Assembly: GCF_000174435.1 (NCBI RefSeq)
Contig: NZ_ACJN02000003.1
Coordinates: 1,041,574 to 1,105,573 of the forward strand
Reading direction: 5' to 3'
DNA length: 64,000 nt
DNA from: Desulfonatronospira thiodismutans ASO3-1
Lineage (GTDB): Bacteria > Desulfobacterota > Desulfovibrionia > Desulfovibrionales > Desulfonatronovibrionaceae
In this document: one piece after another, positions 52,392 through 59,629 of the stretch
Numbering within the stretch: position 1 is the first letter of the stretch
Layout of the letters: every line of letters begins with the position of its first letter
Position numbers and translations under genes: made by a program
The notes under the pieces: model-generated
The model's database searches: none
The model's input: the letters and a program-made list of their open reading frames with translations, nothing else
What the model was told of the DNA's origin: nothing

Positions 52392-52657
52392 GTGCTTATC
52401 GCTTCAGCAACACCTTCAAAAAACAGTACCAAGGATTGCCCGCTGAAATTAAAAAAAGCTTTCGTACCAAGCTCGCCCTTTTCCTTGAAGACATGGATCA
52501 TCCTTCGCTTCGCATTAAAAAAATTCAGGGAACCAAAAACCGATGGGAAGGTTCCGTAACTATGAAGTACAGATTCACTTTTCATGTCGAGGGGGATTTG
52601 GTGGTATTCAGGGCTATTGGGACCCATGACATCCTGTTGCGTGAATCAGGGAAGTAA
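52376..52657 (+). CDS. RelE/ParE-superfamily mRNA interferase toxin
   Basis: 93 residues with a GTG start. F-S-N-T-F-K-K-Q-Y-Q-G-L-P, I-K-K-I-Q-G-T-K-N-R-W-E-G-S and Y-R-F-T-F-H-V-E are typical of the RelE fold; the C-terminus V-F-R-A-I-G-T-H-D has a catalytic-type His. Translation is coupled to the AbrB-type antitoxin. Confidence 0.85.
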   Translation: MARRVSAYRFSNTFKKQYQGLPAEIKKSFRTKLALFLEDMDHPSLRIKKIQGTKNRWEGSVTMKYRFTFHVEGDLVVFRAIGTHDILLRESGK

Positions 52658-52823
52658 CTTGCATTCTAACGCTGCCAAGCACCAAGGCCCCAAACAAATT
52701 CCAAATCCCAAACACCAAATTTCCAACTCTCTCACCTGTATTCAGCAGCATGCATAATTGGAGGAAAGCCCCCAGTTGAACCAAACAGCAACCAGACATC
52801 TTCCTGTTAAAGGAGTCCGACTC

Positions 52824-53054
52824 ATGAAAAAATTCGACAGAATTACAATAGACCCGGAACTTATGAACGGCCAGCCCTGCATCAGGAACATGCGCCTTAC
52901 TGTCCGCAGGGTGGTGGAGGCGGCGGCACTTTACCCTGACTGGCAGGATGTCCTGAAAGAATACCCTGAGTTGGAGACAGAAGACATAAGGCAGGCACTT
53001 GAATTTGCAGCAAGCACCCTGGACGACAGGGCAATTCGTTTGGAGGTTGCTTGA
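52824..53054 (+). CDS. DUF433 protein, orphan antitoxin
   Basis: 76 residues from the ATG at 52824 (AAAGGAG). F-D-R-I-T-I-D-P-E-L-M-N-G-Q-P-C-I-R and Y-P-E-L-E-T-E-D-I-R-Q-A-L are DUF433 hallmarks, a winged helix antitoxin normally followed by a DUF5615 PIN-like toxin. No such partner follows, so the module is incomplete. Confidence 0.85.
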   Translation: MKKFDRITIDPELMNGQPCIRNMRLTVRRVVEAAALYPDWQDVLKEYPELETEDIRQALEFAASTLDDRAIRLEVA

Positions 53055-53193
53055 TCAGGTGCTTAGTACATTTCAAACCAACATGTTGGTAACTTTTTCT
53101 GACATCCTGCCCCCTGAATAGGCTTACGTGCACGGCGTAAACTCCCCTCCTTAGCCTGGGAAGGGCCGGGAAAGGAAGGTGGCTGATTATCGA

Positions 53194-53630
53194 ACCACCC
53201 CCAGCCCCTCCTTAACCAAGGAGGGGAGCACATCGAGGCACGGCAACACTCTGTCGCATGCATCTGTCAAACACTCCATCTGGATCGTGATTAAACTTCC
53301 ACCCCCTCATTAAATCCAGGTCACGGTGTAGCTCCCCTCCTTAACCAAGGAGGGGAGCACATCGAGGCACGGCAACACTCTGTCGCATGTATCTGTCAAA
53401 CACTCCATCTGGATCGTGATTAAACTTCCACCCCCTCATTAAATCCAGGTCACGGTGTAACTCCCCTCCTTAGCCAAGGAGGGGAGCACATCGAGGCACG
53501 GCAACACTCTGTCGCATGCATCTGTCAAACACTCCATCTGGATCGTGATTAAACTTCCACCCCCTCATTAAATCCAGGTCACGGTGTAGCTCCCCTCCTT
53601 AACCAAGGAGGGGCCGGGGGTGGTTGTAAC
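53194..53630. repeat. Three 129-bp tandem repeats inside an inverted repeat
   Basis: The unit boundary GAGGGGAGC occurs at 53221, 53350 and 53479, and GAGGGG again at 53608, giving three units of exactly 129 bp that differ at only a few positions. Each junction is the palindrome CTCCCCTCCTT/AAGGAGGGGAG. The outer flanks AACCACCCCC (about 53194) and GGGGGTGGTT (to about 53627) are inverted. 53055-53190 carries a weaker CTCCCCTCC copy. Confidence 0.9.
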
Positions 53631-53649
53631 CGATCCCTTCCTTATTTCG

Positions 53650-53900
53650 GATGTTTCCCCCTCTTTCCCCCTGCTCTACGCTCCATGCCCCATGCCCTAT
53701 GCCCTCTTCCCCATGCCCCATGCCTGCCCCGTGAAACAGCCCAAAGGGCTCCCTGTCGTAGACAGGGGTTTCACCTGGGCCCCATGCCCCATGCCCTATG
53801 CCCCACACCCCCAATCCCTAAATTCCCCAATTCCCCAATTCCCCAATCCCCCAATCCCTAAATCCCTAAATCCCCAAATCCCCAAATCCCCCAACCCCCT
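53650..53900. repeat. Heptamer-repeat tract
   Basis: CCCCATGCCCTATG units, an intervening CCGTGAAAC...GTTTCACC hairpin module (53730-53780), then CCCCAATCCCTAAATCCC units. C-rich on plus. Confidence 0.85.
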
Positions 53901-53903
53901 AAA

Positions 53904-54272
53904 TCAAAACGAATTCTCCCTTAAATACCTCCTGAACCCCTTGATCTGTTTCCGGCATTCCCCGGCCAGATGGTACACCCTGGAAAACTGATCCCTGTTC
54001 AGATACTGGCAATCCCAGGCCCTGTACAACTGGGACTGTACCTCCCCACAAGATCTCTGTGAATACCCCAGGAACCTGACAAACTCCCTGGAGCTCCCGT
54101 CATCAAAGCCCTCGGCAATATTATCCATGATGGAGCCCGAAGACCTGGATATCTGATCCTTGAGGCTGAAGTCCCTTCTGAATCTCTCCTGATGAATAAT
54201 CTGCTGCACCTCCTGGCACAACTCCCTGGCAACCTGCCAGCAAGGCAGTTCCTCAAAATACTTGTATCCCAT
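53904..54272 (-). CDS. Four-helix bundle protein (S23/IVP family)
   Basis: 122 residues. The start Y-F-E-E-L-P-C-W-Q-V-A-R-E-L-C, Q-I-S-R-S-S-G-S-I-M-D-N-I-A-E-G-F and F-L-G-Y-S-Q-R-S define the four-helix bundle family first seen in 23S rRNA intervening sequences. No rRNA or reverse transcriptase gene is near, so function is unknown. Confidence 0.88.
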   Translation of the reverse strand: MGYKYFEELPCWQVARELCQEVQQIIHQERFRRDFSLKDQISRSSGSIMDNIAEGFDDGSSREFVRFLGYSQRSCGEVQSQLYRAWDCQYLNRDQFSRVYHLAGECRKQIKGFRRYLRENSF

Positions 54273-54324
54273 CCTGATCCTCCTATGTTTTTTTGCCTAC
54301 TACCCCTCCCTGCCCAACACATCA

Positions 54325-54490
54325 ACAACAAAATCCCCCCAATTCCCAAATCCCTAAATTCCTAAATTCCTAAATCCCCCCAATTCCCCAATCCCCAATT
54401 CTCCAATCCCCCCAATCCCTAAATTCCCCAATCCCCCAATTCCTCAATTCCTCAATTCCTAAATTCCTAAATCCCCCAATCCCAAATTAT
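54325..54490. repeat. Heptamer-repeat tract upstream of flagellin
   Basis: CCCCAATTCCCAAATCCCTAAATTCC units, C-rich on plus, ending 4 bp before the sigma28 promoter. Confidence 0.85.
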
Positions 54491-54493
54491 TCC

Positions 54494-54520
54494 TAAAGTA
54501 TTTCCCACCCCAGTCGATAA
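54494..54520 (+). promoter_or_regulatory. Sigma28 promoter of flagellin
   Basis: TAAAGTAT, 11-nt spacer, GTCGATAA, a near-perfect FliA promoter 64 bp before the flagellin ATG. Confidence 0.9.
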
Positions 54521-54584
54521 AAGAGTCAAATCCCAAACAGTGGCAAGGAAGCCATTGTAAACCAAAATTCAAGGAGGAAAAGTT

Positions 54585-56996
54585 ATGTCACTGACAATCA
54601 ATCACAACCCAATGGCCATGAATGCCCAGCGCAATCTGGAAAGTCATTACGGCGACCTGGCAACCTCTACCCGCAGGCTCTCCTCGGGTCTTCGCGTGGA
54701 CACCGCAGCCGACGACGCAGCCGGCCTGGCTGTTCGCGAGCTCATGCGCGCGGACATCGCCGCCATGAACCAGGGCGTGCGTAACGCCAATGACGGCATC
54801 TCCGCCATTCAGACCGCGGACGGCTCTCTTGAGGTCATCGACAACAAGCTCATCCGTATGAAAGAGCTTGCCGAGCAGGCCGCCACCGGCACCTACACCC
54901 AGGAACAAAGAGACGTCATCGATGGCGAGTTTCAGCAGATGAAGGCTGAGATCAACCGCATCGCCAACCAGACCGAGTTCAACCAGCAAAAGCTGATTAA
55001 TGGCAATCTCTCCGGAGACAATTCCCTGAAGGTCCACTTCGGCCCCCGCAATAATGACGGAGAGGACTTCTACTATGTGGACATGGGTGATGCCACCGCC
55101 CGGGGACTCAACATCGAAAACACCTATCTGCAGACCAACATGGAGGACAGGCTGGCAGATAACAAAAACAGCCTGACTCAGTTAAACGACCAGATCAACC
55201 GTGAAGAGCCCGACAACCCTGACCAGTTCATGGATAACCTGGACAGCATCCGCCACTCCCTGGAAGGAATGCGCGATGACCTGCTCACTGCCTACGAGGA
55301 TGAGAAGGTGACCGAGGAATTCCAACAGCTTCAGGACGGTATCGAAAATGCCATAAGCCAGCTGGACCAGGCCATTGGCGAGTATGAAAATTCCGACGAC
55401 ATAGACTGGCAGAGTATCGATGAAAACATTTCCAGTGCCGTAAGGTTCCTGGAAGGTAAAGAACGTGTCGTGGAAGGTCTGGGTGATGCCTTGGCAGGAG
55501 AAGTTTCAGGAGGTATAACATACCACGCAACTGTTGACGGCCAGGTCTTTGAGTATGAGGCTGCCAGTGGCGACAGTGCAAGCAACGTACTGGAAGGTCT
55601 TGCATATGAAATCAATCAGTCCGACGACTATGATGCCCGGGTGGAAAATGGCGACCTGGTGGTCTACGGCGCTGGCCAGGTTGGTGTTTACGAACTGGAA
55701 GAAGGTAGCGGCGATACTGCATTAGAGATTAGTCATGATGGTGAAGACACCAATTTAACAATTGAGGGTCCTGAACCGCAAGAGGGCATGTTGTACCGGC
55801 TGGAGATTGAAAGCGGTGCTGATGGAGCAGGACTCGATGAAAACCTTAACATAGACTACGTAGCCCGGGAGGGCGATACCCTTGAGGATGTGATGCGAGC
55901 CCTGACCCAGCAAATAAACGATGAGACTGATCTTGAAGCCTCCTACAGTTCTAGTGAGGATGGACAAATAACAATCGAGGGTGAGAATGTTTCTAATGCT
56001 ATAGATTTCTACCATTCCCAAAGCCTGGTATACGAAGAACGTACCATTGAAAATCTGACTAATGAAATAAATCCAGATGCATCCGGCAATGAAACATTCC
56101 ATATCAATATCAATGGTGAGTCCTTTACTTACACTACAGAAAGTGGTGATACTGATGAGGACGTTATTGAAGGCCTTGTTGACGCAATCAATGAATCTGA
56201 GACCTATACAGCCAGCTATGACTCAGACGACGATGAAATGACAATCCAGGGTGCTGCCACCAGCGACATTGCTGTATATGAACTGTCATCAGATGAAGTA
56301 ACTTACACAGTTGATAGTGGAGAATCTGGAGAGAACACTGTAGAGATTACCGACGGTCCCCTCTGGGAAGGAGCTGTGTATGCCTTGGATGTAGGATCAG
56401 GTAGTGTCGACAACCTTGAAAGATATGAGTACACAGTCCAGGACGGAGATGACTATGAAGATATCATGCGTGCTCTGGCAGAACAGATAAGTGTCGACGA
56501 CCATATAGACGATGCTTACTTTGATGAAGATGAGGGAGTAATAGTACTACAGGACAGCAACATTGAATCTGGTGAAACTTGGGCTGAGCTACAGGCTTCC
56601 GATCGCTTAGATGGTGACATTGAAATAAACAACCCCAGCGCCACGCTGGTGGATCCAAACCTGCAGGAGGATGCAGAAGAGTTTGACAATCATATAAATG
56701 AAGTCAAGCCTACTCTCTACGCTCAAAACGCCCTGGAGGAGATAGACGCGGCCATTGAGATCAAGGACCGCATCCGCGCCGATCTCGGTGCCTACCAGAA
56801 CCGCCTGGATAACACCGTGAGCAACCTGCAGATCCAGGCTGAAAACCTGCAGGCCGCGGAATCACGCATCTCCGACGTGGACGTGGCTCACGAAATGACC
56901 CAGTTCACCAGAAACCAGGTCCTCTCCCAGGGCGCAACCGCCATGCTGGCTCAGGCCAACACCCTGCCGCAGATGGCTATGCAGCTCATGGGTTAG
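54585..56996 (+). CDS. fliC: Giant acidic flagellin with four IN-type repeats
   Basis: 803 residues, far longer than a typical 270-500-residue flagellin. The N-terminal D0/D1 (S-L-T-I-N-H-N-P-M-A-M-N-A-Q-R-N-L, then R-R-L-S-S-G-L-R-V) and C-terminal D1/D0 (about 715-803, ending M-A-M-Q-L-M-G) are canonical. The middle carries four copies of a ~45-residue unit with Y-x-Y-x5-G-D-x3-D-V-x3-L-x3-I-N at about residues 315, 425, 505 and 613, resembling the flagellin IN motif. The insert is very rich in Asp/Glu. AAGGAGG lies before the ATG. It should form the surface-exposed D2/D3 domains of the filament. Confidence 0.95.
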   Translation: MSLTINHNPMAMNAQRNLESHYGDLATSTRRLSSGLRVDTAADDAAGLAVRELMRADIAAMNQGVRNANDGISAIQTADGSLEVIDNKLIRMKELAEQAATGTYTQEQRDVIDGEFQQMKAEINRIANQTEFNQQKLINGNLSGDNSLKVHFGPRNNDGEDFYYVDMGDATARGLNIENTYLQTNMEDRLADNKNSLTQLNDQINREEPDNPDQFMDNLDSIRHSLEGMRDDLLTAYEDEKVTEEFQQLQDGIENAISQLDQAIGEYENSDDIDWQSIDENISSAVRFLEGKERVVEGLGDALAGEVSGGITYHATVDGQVFEYEAASGDSASNVLEGLAYEINQSDDYDARVENGDLVVYGAGQVGVYELEEGSGDTALEISHDGEDTNLTIEGPEPQEGMLYRLEIESGADGAGLDENLNIDYVAREGDTLEDVMRALTQQINDETDLEASYSSSEDGQITIEGENVSNAIDFYHSQSLVYEERTIENLTNEINPDASGNETFHININGESFTYTTESGDTDEDVIEGLVDAINESETYTASYDSDDDEMTIQGAATSDIAVYELSSDEVTYTVDSGESGENTVEITDGPLWEGAVYALDVGSGSVDNLERYEYTVQDGDDYEDIMRALAEQISVDDHIDDAYFDEDEGVIVLQDSNIESGETWAELQASDRLDGDIEINNPSATLVDPNLQEDAEEFDNHINEVKPTLYAQNALEEIDAAIEIKDRIRADLGAYQNRLDNTVSNLQIQAENLQAAESRISDVDVAHEMTQFTRNQVLSQGATAMLAQANTLPQMAMQLMG

Positions 56997-57026
56997 ACCT
57001 GAACCAGATAAACCTCTACCCCAAAA

Positions 57027-57053
57027 GGGCCGGGCCTCCCCGGCCCTTTTTTT
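57027..57053 (+). terminator. Flagellin terminator
   Basis: An 8-bp stem GGGCCGGG/CCCGGCCC with loop CCTC and seven Ts. Identical hairpins occur at 59553-59579 and 63433-63459. Confidence 0.95.
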
Positions 57054-57323
57054 GTGCTTTCAAAACCGGGCTGAAATAGGCTTCGACCCGGCGGCTGAGA
57101 ATGAAAAAAGCGCTCTGTGCCGACATTCAAGTAACCGGCGCGTCCCTACAGAATTGCCCCTTGCCCCCAGTCCCCATATATCCTATATTACCAGCATGAC
57201 GACTAAATAAGAGCAAGCCCCACATGAAGGAATGTTCCTGAAGATCTTCAAGGATCTGGACAGTCCCAAGGGTTTCCTTTAGGTCAAAATTTAAGCTCAA
57301 AACCATTCGTTTAGGGAGGATAT
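57054..57323. other. Intergenic region after flagellin
   Basis: 57054-57130 is homologous to 59580-59650 and ends in a tiny trace of an integrase N-terminus (GAGAATGAAAAAAGCGC). The rest shows nothing recognisable apart from the GGAGGATAT ribosome binding site of the next gene. Confidence 0.55.
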
Positions 57324-57584
57324 ATGGAATATACAATTCCTATACCTGATGATGTAGCAAAGAAGGTGCAAGACAGATGGGAAGATATCCCCGGCAGAGT
57401 TTTAGAGTCTTTTGCACTGGCAGCATATAATGACGGAATAATAACAGAATATGAAATTCAAAAGATACTGAATATTTCTTCCAGGTGGGAGCTTGAAGAA
57501 TTTTTAAAGAAGAACAAGGTGTATCTATATTATACCGAGGAAGATTTAGAGCAGGATATAAAAAATCTTGAAAAAGTGGTTTAG
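57324..57584 (+). CDS. UPF0175 antitoxin
   Basis: 86 residues. I-P-G-R-V-L-E-S-F-A-L-A-A-Y, I-T-E-Y-E-I-Q-K-I-L-N-I-S-S-R-W-E-L-E-E-F-L and a short acidic C-terminus match UPF0175 antitoxins. The GGAGG site is well placed. It is followed 2 bp later by its DUF3368 PIN partner, which is interrupted, so the antitoxin now lacks an intact toxin. Confidence 0.88.
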   Translation: MEYTIPIPDDVAKKVQDRWEDIPGRVLESFALAAYNDGIITEYEIQKILNISSRWELEEFLKKNKVYLYYTEEDLEQDIKNLEKVV

Positions 57585-57586
57585 CT

Positions 57587-58228
57587 TTGAAAATCGTCTC
57601 TAACACTTCCCCGATTTGTTATTTGTATTTGATCAACCAAATTGAGGTGTTGCCAAGTCTTTTTGGAGAGGTACATATACCAAATGCAGTCTATGAGGAA
57701 CTACGAGATGAAAATGCTCCCTTAAACCTGCGAAGATGGACAAAAGAATATCCTGCGTGGCTAAATATACATACAGCAAACATTCTTTCAGACCCTTACT
57801 TATTTCGTTTGCATCCCGGTGAGAGAGAAGCTATTTGTTTAGCTGTATCTGTTTAGCTCTTTTAAGGAAAGCAGGGGACAGGCACTCCGGGACCCACTTG
57901 AGCATCATTTTGTGCTTAAAACATCTCATTTTTTGGGACAAGTGGGTCCCGGAAGAGCCAGTCCCCATGCCACATGCAAAGCGCTAAACAGATACGTTTA
58001 GCTCAGGATCTTTCAGCAGATTTGATACTTTTAGATGAAAAATCTGCTCGTAGTGTAGCTTCTGAAAGGTCATTAAGAGTAGCTGGGCTCCTTGGAATCT
58101 TAGATATGGCGGCTACCAAGAACATGCTAAATCTCAAGGAAGCAGTCCAAAAGTTAACCAGAACAAATTTTCGTATTTCTCCTCACTTATTATCCACTCT
58201 ACTAAACAAGCACTATGCTAAATATTAG
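57587..58228 (+). pseudogene. DUF3368 PIN-domain toxin split by a MITE
   Basis: The first part (57587-57844, TTG start) encodes I-V-S-N-T-S-P-I-C-Y-L through G-E-R-E-A-I-C-L-A. The second part (from 58004) continues Q-D-L-S-A-D-L-I-L-L-D-E-K and A-A-T-K-N-M-L-N-L-K-E-A-V. Removing the 151-bp element and one 8-bp duplicate joins the frames exactly and restores a normal 160-residue DUF3368 PIN protein. With the insertion the first part ends at a TAG inside the element, losing the third acidic motif and most of the fold, so activity is unlikely. Confidence 0.93.
57845..57995. mobile_element. 151-bp MITE with perfect 13-bp TIRs and 8-bp target duplication
   Basis: Ends GTATCTGTTTAGC and GCTAAACAGATAC are perfect inverted repeats. 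GTTTAGCT at 57837-57844 and 57996-58003 is the target duplication. The interior is largely self-complementary (GGGGACxGGC and CCGGGACCCACTTG against CAAGTGGGTCCCGG and GCCAGTCCCC) and encodes no protein. Related decayed copies lie at 24753 and 45394. No transposase with matching ends is in the window. Confidence 0.95.
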
Positions 58229-58430
58229 AAACCTATCCTCAGGTTTGAGCATGTTCGAGACTCCCAATAAGCGCTCCCAAATGCCCAATATAAGTGACTG
58301 GGGACAGTCCCCTTGCCTGTTTTTATAGTAGATTTTAGGAAGGTTTTGTCTAATATCAACTTTAACACAAAAGTAGGCATTTCCAGATTGTTCTTGCCAG
58401 GCATCTTGAGCTGTATTATCAAACGAAATC

Positions 58431-59117
58431 ATGTCTAAAATTAAGCAAGCTCACGACAAGATATTCAAGAATGTATTTGCAGACAGAAAAAACGCCCTGA
58501 ATCTTCTGGGGAATTTTCTGCCTGCAAATATTCTGAACCGCCTGGACCTTAAGCAAATGGTCTATGAAAAGGACACCTTTGTTCAAAAACAACTGAAAGG
58601 CTACTACTCAGACCTCCTGGTCACCATCCCCCTGATAGATTCAGACGAGTCAGTGAAGGTGTATTTCCTTTTCGAGCATAAGAGTTTTTCTGATCCGGAC
58701 TTGCCTTTGCAGCTACTACGCTATATTGTGGAGATATGGACCCATTACCGAAAACAGCACAAGCACGTTAAGCTGCCCTTAATAATTCCTCTGGTCGTCA
58801 CCCATGCCGAGGGAAGCTGGAAGAAAGCCAGGCTGAGTGATGTAGTGGATATCCCTGGTGAGCCTTTCAAGGCCTATCTGCCCGACTTTGAGTACCTGCT
58901 CTTTGATTGTATCCAGGAAGATCTAAATGTTTACGACCTGGAGGTTGAGCTAAAGTCCTTGTTCATGTTATGGAAATATGCACACAGGCCAAATTTCTTT
59001 GAAATAGTCAGGGAAGTTTATAGAATGCTCCGTCAAGCCTACCCGGAGATGGAGCCCAGGGATTTTCTCATAGCACTGGCCCAATACCTATACTTCACGA
59101 GGGGTAGCGAAGAATAA
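58431..59117 (+). CDS. Rpn-family PD-(D/E)XK protein, N-terminal nuclease part (copy A)
   Basis: 228 residues of the Rpn/PF04754 family (recombination-promoting nucleases, formerly 'transposase_31'). H-D-K-I-F-K-N-V-F at the start, Y-Y-S-D-L-L-V and F-L-F-E-H-K-S form the D-x(n)-E-x-K active site. The frame is stopped by TAA TAG at 59115-59120, after which the same frame stays open into the next ORF. Paralogues B and C are single 333-336-residue proteins, so this copy is split. Confidence 0.85.
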   Translation: MSKIKQAHDKIFKNVFADRKNALNLLGNFLPANILNRLDLKQMVYEKDTFVQKQLKGYYSDLLVTIPLIDSDESVKVYFLFEHKSFSDPDLPLQLLRYIVEIWTHYRKQHKHVKLPLIIPLVVTHAEGSWKKARLSDVVDIPGEPFKAYLPDFEYLLFDCIQEDLNVYDLEVELKSLFMLWKYAHRPNFFEIVREVYRMLRQAYPEMEPRDFLIALAQYLYFTRGSEE

Positions 59118-59165
59118 TAGGTCATCAATGAGATAATCCAGCAAGAATCAAGCGGAGGTATAAAT

Positions 59166-59447
59166 ATGGAAACCATAGCAGATATGTTGGAAAAGAAAGG
59201 GTATGAGAGAGGATATGATACTGCTTATCAAGAAAAACCGAAATGGGAAAAGCACGCAAAGCTTGAAGCTACCCAAGAAACCCTCATAGATGCCGCCACC
59301 GAGCAATACGGACCTCTACCCGGTATGCTCCACGAGAAAATCAAATCCATCAAATCTCTGGAGAACTTAAGAGCTCTGAACAGAAAGGTGATCAGGACTC
59401 AGTCCCTTGACGAGTTTACCGAGCTCGTGAACCGGGCAGTACAGTAA
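59166..59447 (+). CDS. Rpn C-terminal part as separate ORF (copy A), RpnS-like
   Basis: 93 residues in the same frame as the preceding ORF, but with its own strong Shine-Dalgarno GGAGGT at 59154-59159, 6 nt before ATG. It matches the C-termini of copies B and C: Y-G-P-L-P-G-M-L-H-E-K-I, S-L-E-N-L-R-A-L-N-R-K-V-I-R-T and E-F-T-E-L-V-N-R-A. In E. coli Rpn genes an internally initiated C-terminal protein acts as antitoxin to the full-length nuclease. Here it would be a free-standing equivalent. That role is inference. Confidence 0.75.
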   Translation: METIADMLEKKGYERGYDTAYQEKPKWEKHAKLEATQETLIDAATEQYGPLPGMLHEKIKSIKSLENLRALNRKVIRTQSLDEFTELVNRAVQ

Positions 59448-59455
59448 AAACCTGT

Positions 59456-59527
59456 GCCCAGGGCGTAACCGCCATGCTGGCCCAGGCCAACACCCTGCCC
59501 CGGATGGCCATACAGCTCATGGGCTAA
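59456..59527 (+). pseudogene. Flagellin 3'-end fragment 1
   Basis: Encodes Q-G-V-T-A-M-L-A-Q-A-N-T-L-P-R-M-A-I-Q-L-M-G and stop, matching the last 22 residues of the flagellin with three changes. It is followed by the flagellin terminator copy at 59553-59579 and by further homology to about 59645. Confidence 0.9.
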
Positions 59528-59552
59528 ACCAGACAAACCTCTTACCCCAAAA

Positions 59553-59579
59553 GGGCCGGGCCTCCCCGGCCCTTTTTTT
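59553..59579 (+). terminator. Duplicated flagellin terminator
   Basis: The same 8-bp stem, CCTC loop and T-run as at 57027. Now placed to terminate Rpn copy A transcription. Confidence 0.9.
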
Positions 59580-59629
59580 GTGCTTTCAAAGCCGGGCTGC
59601 AATAGGCTTCGACCCCGCGGCTGAATATG

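Noticed and set aside
53904..54272. Possible diversity-generating retroelement, because four-helix bundle proteins accompany some of them
   Set aside because: No reverse transcriptase, template repeat or variable-region gene is nearby, and the flagellin repeats show no adenine-biased variation that I can detect.
57974..58228. A free-standing 84-residue protein after the MITE
   Set aside because: Its first ten codons are MITE sequence; the rest is the second half of the DUF3368 toxin.
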